Shown here one piece after another: positions 58,601 through 64,000 of a stretch of 64,000 bases of DNA; position 1 is the stretch's first letter, and each line of letters begins with the position of its first letter. A model generated the notes under the pieces. The model was not told the DNA's origin. It ran no database searches and saw nothing but the letters and a program-made list of their open reading frames with translations. The stretch covers positions 184,556,693 to 184,620,692 of the forward strand of contig CAKMRJ010000001.1 of assembly GCA_928212115.1 (NCBI GenBank), written 5' to 3'. Source of the DNA: Lactuca virosa (lineage: Eukaryota; Streptophyta; Magnoliopsida; Asterales; Asteraceae). A program made the position numbers and the translations under genes.

Positions 58601-59151
58601 CTCTATCTCTCCATCTTGGCGATTTCTTTCGGGTTTCTGTGTATTCACTTTGCGTTTATCGTTTTCCATTGTTGTTATAAAACAATACATTTGCATTAAA
58701 TCCTGAGGTTTTACACTATTGCTTACAACCGATAGAAGCGAAGTAAAAACCATCAAGGACAGGAGTCTGATCCATTCAGTTTTCTACATTCAAGATAAGC
58801 CATCAACATGTTGGTTTTACATTATTGTTTCAAATTCAAATGTGTCCAATAATAGGACAATCTGCTTCTACTCCTTTCTTACAATCAGATCTGATCATGA
58901 AGGATCATTCTGATTTCTTAAAGAGACCTGGTAATCATAATAATAATAATAATAGTAATTGAATTTTATATCTTGCAACATCTCAACATTTAATACTCAA
59001 TATTAATCATTGGTTATTTGTGAAAGTGTTTTGGATATTTTAATCATAAAAATTATCTATTCATTCATTTGTTTGTCAATTCTAAATAATTTGTGATTGG
59101 TCATAACACTAATTACCGGATTGTTTAAATATGAAGTCTCAAATTTCAACA

Positions 59152-59990
59152 ATATTAAAGGTTTTTAGTGTTATAAATTTCACACTAGTCGACACCCAAA
59201 TCTCAAATGCTAGTCTCCAACTCATGAACCAAGATTTTGCCAAGCTTTACCGATTCGATATTCAGAACTACATTCGTTGAGCCAACAAGTCAAGTTCATG
59301 CTTTATATGCTGAAGCTTGCTTATGTCTTAGACCCTAACTTGACCCCAATTCATGTTGATCCAATTCCTGAAGCGGGGAAGACTGTGGACCCAAAGCTCA
59401 TCTATGATCTAGAAAAGAAAAAAGTACTTTCTTAGAGAGTCAAAGGAACCGTGTGTGGGTCACATCAAGAACTCACTGTCTGATTAACTCTAAAATATGT
59501 GTCGTTCAAATATCCAAGAGTGATATGGAAAGCCTTGGAACTTATGTACAAGGCACATGAGGAAGGTACTAAAAAGTATCTTGTGTCTAAGTACCTAGAG
59601 TTTCAAATGGTTGATGACAAACCTATCATGGAGCAAGTCCATGAACTCCAGGTTATGGTCAACAAGCTGAATACGCTCCCCATCTTTATACCAGAACTCT
59701 TTCAGGTTGTTGCTATCATCACAAAGTTTCCACCCTCGTGGAAAGACTTCTCTAAGAGAACGATGCACAAAGTTGAGGACTAATCCTTGTATGACCTGAT
59801 GACACATCCACATTAAGGAGGAAACTCGCATCAGGGACAAGTGCGGTAAAGTCGGATCGAGTGTGCACCACTTGTTAGCTAAGGGTTGTGGTCATAAGTC
59901 CAAGTGTGGGGGACATAACAAGAAGAATGATTACATGTGTGAATGGAATGAGATTTTCTGGTTATTCTGTATGTTCAATTTCTTTATAAC
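59152..59990 (+). pseudogene. element I gag remnant
   Basis: Open stretch 59499-59783 includes LVSKYLEFQMVDDKPIMEQV and LPPSWKDF-type words (FPPSWKDFSKR near 59735) of copia gag. Stops and a frameshift flank it. A basic segment (about 59880-59940) follows instead of a clear zinc knuckle. Confidence 0.75.
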
Positions 59991-61640
59991 ATAAACATTT
60001 AGCACACACTAATGTTAAAAACATTGAAACAATGCAAACTAAATAAATTTTAAAATATGACACAAAAGATTTTGAAAAATGTGAAATTTGTGTGAAATCA
60101 AAATTTACAAAGAAATCATTTTCATCAGTTAAGATAAATAAATCATTGCTCGGGTTGATTCATTCTGATATATGTGAATTAAATGGAATACTTACTCGAG
60201 GAGGAAAAAAAATTCATCACATTATGTGACGACTCTATTCGATATCTACATGTTTTCTGTTGAGATAAAAAGATGAAGCTTTTGATGCAATTGAAGTGTA
60301 TAAGGCTGAAGTCGGAAATCAACTAGAAAGACACATTAAAATTGTTTGCACGGATAGAGGCGGAGAATATTTCAACCAAGAGTTTGAAACATTCAGTGAA
60401 GTGAATGGAATAAAACACCAAATAACTTCACCCTATAGTCCCCAATGGAATGGTTTTGCTGAAAGAAAGAATAGAACCTTTTGTGAGATGGTCGACTACA
60501 TGTTGAACCAATCATGTCTACCAAACAAATTGTGGGAGGCAACACTAATGACTGTTTGCTATGTTCATAATAGGATCACTAATTGTGTGATTCCTACAAG
60601 TCCTTATGAGCTAGGGAAATGTAGAAAACCTAACCTAGACTATTTGAGAGTGTGTGGGTGTGTTTCCTACTATTGGACACCCGATCCTAAGAGATCAAAA
60701 TTGGGATCTCGAGCTATGACGAGTGTGTTCTTTGGCTATACTCAGAACATAAAGGCTTATTGATTATTGGATGATGAATCAGATATTGTCGTAGAATCCA
60801 AAGATGAGGAATTCTTCGAGGACAAGTTGTAAAAATATGTTGAAAACTCAAATCCAATAAAATTCCCAAGCATTTCTCAAGATAATGTTCAAACTTCTCA
60901 AGTTATAGATGAACCAATGTGAATTAAAAGGGCTAGAAAAGAGAAAAATCTAGGAGATGATATTCACTCTTTCTTGAATAAAGGTACTCAAACAAAATTG
61001 AGAAGAGAGGTCATTTTTTATCAACTTAGATGATGATCCTAATACATTCATTGAAGCCATGTTCTCTAGAGATGCTCCTTTATGGAAATGAGCCATCAAT
61101 GATGAAATGGATTCAATTATGGGTAATTAAACTTTAGTAGTTGGTTGATCTAACCAAGGGGAAGAGGCTGATAGGATCCAAATGGATATTCAAGAGAAAA
61201 TATCATCTAGATGTATCCATATCTACCTATAAAGAAAAACTAGTTGCTAAAGGGTAAATGCAACAATAAGAGATCAATTATTTCCATACATATGCCCAAT
61301 CTACTAGGATTAGTTCGATCAAAACTCTCATATCAATATCAACTTTAAAAGGTTTGTACATTTATCAAATAGAATGTGAAGACAACCTTTTTGAATGGTT
61401 ATCTCAAAGTGGAGATTTACTTGGAGTAACTTGAAGGTTTCGTGATACATGGATAGGAAAATAATTTTTGTACACTTATTAAATCCTTATATGGTTTGAA
61501 GCAAGCTCCTAAATAGTGGCATGAGAGATTTGACACCACTGTGACTGCTTTCGAATTCCATCACATTGGTACTGACAGATTTATTTATTCCAAATGCACT
61601 TCCGAATACACAATCATTATAAGAGGAGCTTTTATTTTAG
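59991..61640 (+). pseudogene. element I integrase and reverse transcriptase
   Basis: Integrase: a CEICVKSKFTKK-like start near 60090, LGLIHSDICELNG near 60145, and 60296-60763 with IVCTDRGGEYFNQEFE, the catalytic Glu in WNGFAERKNRTFCEM and a tail SVFFGYTQNIKAY. Reverse transcriptase pieces from 60900 to 61640 are full of stops. They match the minus-strand H copy at 62323-63195 in content. The active-site box is not present; the deletion falls near it. Confidence 0.8.
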
Positions 61641-61644
61641 TAGG

Positions 61645-62317
61645 TTTGGGATTGCGTCGGAATATTCTGGACAACCCAGAAAATGGATTTCTTGGAGGTG
61701 AAGGCATCGCCCTAGGGATAGGCACAGACATTTATAGCTCTTCCTCTTTCTTCTCTCTCTCTCTCTATCTCTCTCTTTAGGTGATTTCTTCTTTGTTTCT
61801 TAGTATTTACTTTGCAATTATCGTTTTTCATTACTGTTGGAAGAGCGATAAATCCACATTAAATCTTGAGGTTTTAATCTGTTCCTTATAGTCGATAGAA
61901 GAAAAGTAAATACCTTTAAGGACACGAGTCTGATTCGTGCAGTTTTCTACAATCAAGCTTAGCCATCAATATGTTGGTTTTACATTATTGTTTCACATTT
62001 AAATTCGTCGAATAACAGGACAATCTACTTTTAATCCTTTCTTACAATCAAATCTAATTTTGAAGGATCATTCTGATTTATGGATGAAACTTGGTAACAA
62101 TAATAATAATAATAATAATAATAATTGAATTTTTTATCTTGCATCATCTCAATGTTTAATCCTCAATCTTAATCGTTGTTTGTTTGTGAAAGTGTTTTGG
62201 ATATTTAATCTAAAATATTATCTATCCATTTGTTTGTTTGTCAATTCTAAATAACTTGCGATTAGTTCATCATAGTAGTTATCAGATTGTTTAAATACCA
62301 AGTAAGAAATTTCAACA
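61645..62317 (+). repeat. 3' LTR of element I, 5' truncated
   Basis: Starts within the LTR at a word like GGAATATTCTGG (61659; compare 58376) and ends AGAAATTTCAACA. It carries a CT tract (61753-61780) and AAT triplets (62097-62126). Confidence 0.85.
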
Positions 62318-62322
62318 TAATG

Positions 62323-63586
62323 AGATTGACTCAGAGAAATCTGATTGCTTGTCCTATCCACATTGATACCAATAATTTTATCAACTTCTCCAAGATCCTT
62401 CATCTTAAAGTTCGAGGATAGGTATTTCTTCATCTGTAGAATACCTTCTAGGCGAGTACCAACGATCAACATATCATCGAAATAAAGAAAGATAACGATT
62501 GTGTATTCGGAAGTGCATTTGGAATAAATACATATGTCAGCACCATTGTGCTGGAATCTGAAAGCATTCTTAGTGGTGTCAAATCTCTTGTGCCATTGTT
62601 TGGGAGTTTACTTCAAACCATATAAGGATTTAATAAGTCTACACACTTTATTTTCCCGTCCAGATATCACGAAACCTTCAGGTTGCTCCAAGTAAATCTC
62701 CTCTTTGAGATAACCATTCAGAAAGGATATCTTCACATCCATTTGATAAATGTAAAAATCTTTCAAAGCTGGTATTTCTATGAGAGTTCTCATAGATATA
62801 ATCCTAGCAACTGGGGCATATGTATTGAAATGATTGATCCCTTCACGTTACCTATACCCTTTAGCAACTAATGTTTCTTTATAGGTAGATATGGATCCAT
62901 CTAGATGATATTTTCTCTTCAATATCCATTTGGATCCCATGGGCCTCTTCCCCTTGGATAGATCAGCCGACTCCCAAGTTTTGTTACTTATAATTGAATC
63001 AATTTCATCATTTATGGTTGTTTTCCACAGAGGAGCATCTCTAGATGACATGGCTTCAGTGAAGGTCTCAGGATCATCATTAAAGTTAATGGAAAAAATG
63101 ATCTCTCTTGTCAATTTTGTTTGAGTACCTTCAACCAAAAATGAGTAAAAATTGTCTCCTAGATTTTTCTCTTTTCTAGCCCTTGTACTTCTCATTGGCT
63201 CTTTTATAGCCTGAGAAGAAAGAACATTCTCTTGAGAAGTGCTTGGGACTTTATTGGATTTGAGTTTTCACATCTTCTGAAAACTTGTCGTTAAAGAATT
63301 TCATATCTCTGGATTCTACGACAACACTTGATTCATCATCCAGTAAGCCTTGCTATTTTGAGCATAACCAATGAACACACTCGTCATAGCTTAAGCTCCT
63401 AATTTGGATCTATTAGGATCAGGTGTCCTATAGTAGGCAACATGCCCCCATACTCTCAAATAGTCTCAGTTAGGTTTTCTACCTTTCCATAACTCATAAG
63501 GACTTTTAGGAATCACACAACTAGTGGTCCTATTATGAAGATAGTAAGCAGTCAATAGTGATTCCCCCCACAAGTTGTTTGGTAGA
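62323..63586 (-). pseudogene. element H reverse transcriptase and integrase end
   Basis: Minus strand. 62848-63195 holds the linker and RT start (DAPLWKTTINDEIDSIISNK near 63025). 62608-62793 has YQMDVKISFLNGYLKEEIYL. 62218-62472 contains MKDLGEVDKIIGINV; the active-site box would lie near 62475-62500, where the frame is broken (FDDMLI-type reading). Above 63195 an integrase tail (PNNLWGESLLTAYYLHNRT near 63530, in a frame with stops) runs until 63586. Confidence 0.8.
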
Positions 63587-64000
63587 TCTAACATCCCATT
63601 ATTTTATGTTTGTAAAGTCAACCCATGTCAACCAAAGTCAACCATGGGTCAACTAAAGTCTTCTTTATTGTTTTGGGTTTTTATTAAGGTTAAAATAATA
63701 ACCTTTGTTTATTAAAAATCCTTAAAATAATTGTGGTTGAAATAGGAAGGAAAATGCTTAAAAACCTAGAACTTTCGCATCTCATTCTCTTACTTCGCTT
63801 CGGACCGCAATCCTTCGGGCCGCAAAAGGATCACGGCCGTGAACTCCTCGGACCGTGAACCCTCGCAGCCGTGATCACCCTAACAGACCTCGCAGCCGTA
63901 AACACTTCTCGGCCAGCCGACTTCAGACCGTATACGAGGTTCACAGCCGTGAACCCTTCGGACCGCGAACCCTCGCATACTTATACATTTTAGCCGAATT
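63587..64000 (+). mobile_element. start of a Ty3-type LTR (N), runs off the window
   Basis: TCTAACATCCC resembles the TGTAACATCCC start type seen at 217 (reverse). AGTCAACC words repeat at 63617-63660, then a GC-richer array with CGGACCGTGAACC and CGCAGCCGTG words (63790-63990). The CACGGCCGTG palindrome is at 63832-63841. It interrupts the integrase of element H. The exact first base is uncertain because of shared bases at the junction. Confidence 0.6.

Larger units (their letters stand above)
58031..59151 (+). repeat. 5' LTR of element I, 1121 bp
   Basis: Begins TGTTGGAAATTACG and ends CAAATTTCAACA. TATA box TATAAATA (58489-58496) followed about 45 bases later by a CT microsatellite (58543-58600), then AAT triplets near 58937. 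Confidence 0.88.
58031..62317 (+). mobile_element. element I: deleted copy of the H family
   Basis: 5' LTR 58031-59151 and the rear part of a 3' LTR (about 61645-62317) enclose gag, integrase and reverse transcriptase pieces. TAATG at 58026-58030 and 62318-62322 is a perfect target duplication. Orientation is opposite to H. The 3' LTR starts mid-way right after reverse transcriptase, so RNase H and the front of that LTR were lost by deletion. Confidence 0.85.
55772..63586 (-). mobile_element. element H: Ty1/copia retrotransposon, 5' part missing, split by element I
   Basis: 3' LTR 55772-56738, RNase H to 58030, then reverse transcriptase and part of integrase from 62323 to 63586, all on the minus strand. 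Element I (58031-62317, TAATG duplication) lies between. The right side is cut near 63587 by another LTR, so gag, protease and the 5' LTR are not in the window. Confidence 0.82.

Noticed and set aside
58505..58756. Minus-strand ORF rich in Arg-Glu
   Set aside because: It is the translation of a CT microsatellite.

Overview
This window looks like a flowering-plant nuclear genome, almost entirely intergenic and built from transposable elements. The evidence is eukaryotic: LTR retrotransposons with primer-binding sites matching initiator-Met tRNA, chromodomain integrases, a Helitron, hAT-type elements, and long AT, CT and GT microsatellites. The mix of elements (Sirevirus-like copia with a 3' accessory ORF, Tekay-like chromoviruses with 2-3 kb LTRs) suggests a dicot, probably Asteraceae and lettuce-like. 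That taxonomic guess is inference from family resemblance.

Left flank (1-6636): a Ty3-type LTR end, one possible host-gene first exon on the minus strand (698-910), a complete 1.4-kb non-autonomous hAT element with a perfect 8-bp target duplication (1226-2643), a 352-bp Helitron inside an AT repeat (2911-3262), and decayed Ty3 LTR sequence.

Central nest (6637-40854): a minus-strand Ty1/copia element (called A) has its LTRs at 6637-7175 and 40330-40854. It is split by two insertions. The first is a strange Sirevirus-like composite (10827-17893, target duplication ACTAT), whose two outer ends are both U5 ends and whose left end is a head-to-head LTR palindrome. The second is a 20.9-kb chromovirus, D (19143-40057, minus strand, target duplication GACAG). 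D is itself split by chromovirus E (25317-34476, plus strand, target duplication GTCTG). Reading frames of the interrupted hosts resume on the far side of the insertions.

Right flank (40855-64000): a solo LTR (L, 40927-43727) in a GT repeat; a long LTR (G, 43769-54705) split by copia element F (44395-52256, target duplication GTCTT); a 257-bp hAT-type MITE (54924-55180); a minus-strand copia element H (from 55772) split by I, a plus-strand member of the same family (58031-62317, target duplication TAATG); and the start of another Ty3 LTR (from about 63587).

Every polyprotein is broken by stops, frameshifts or deletions, so none appears autonomous. No intact host gene was found. The most interesting signals are the composite element at 10827-17893, a stem-loop that recurs with changed but still pairing stems in several otherwise different Ty3 LTRs, CGGCCG-centred palindromes in the LTRs of three families, and two accessory ORFs (14827-17457 and 36043-36744).
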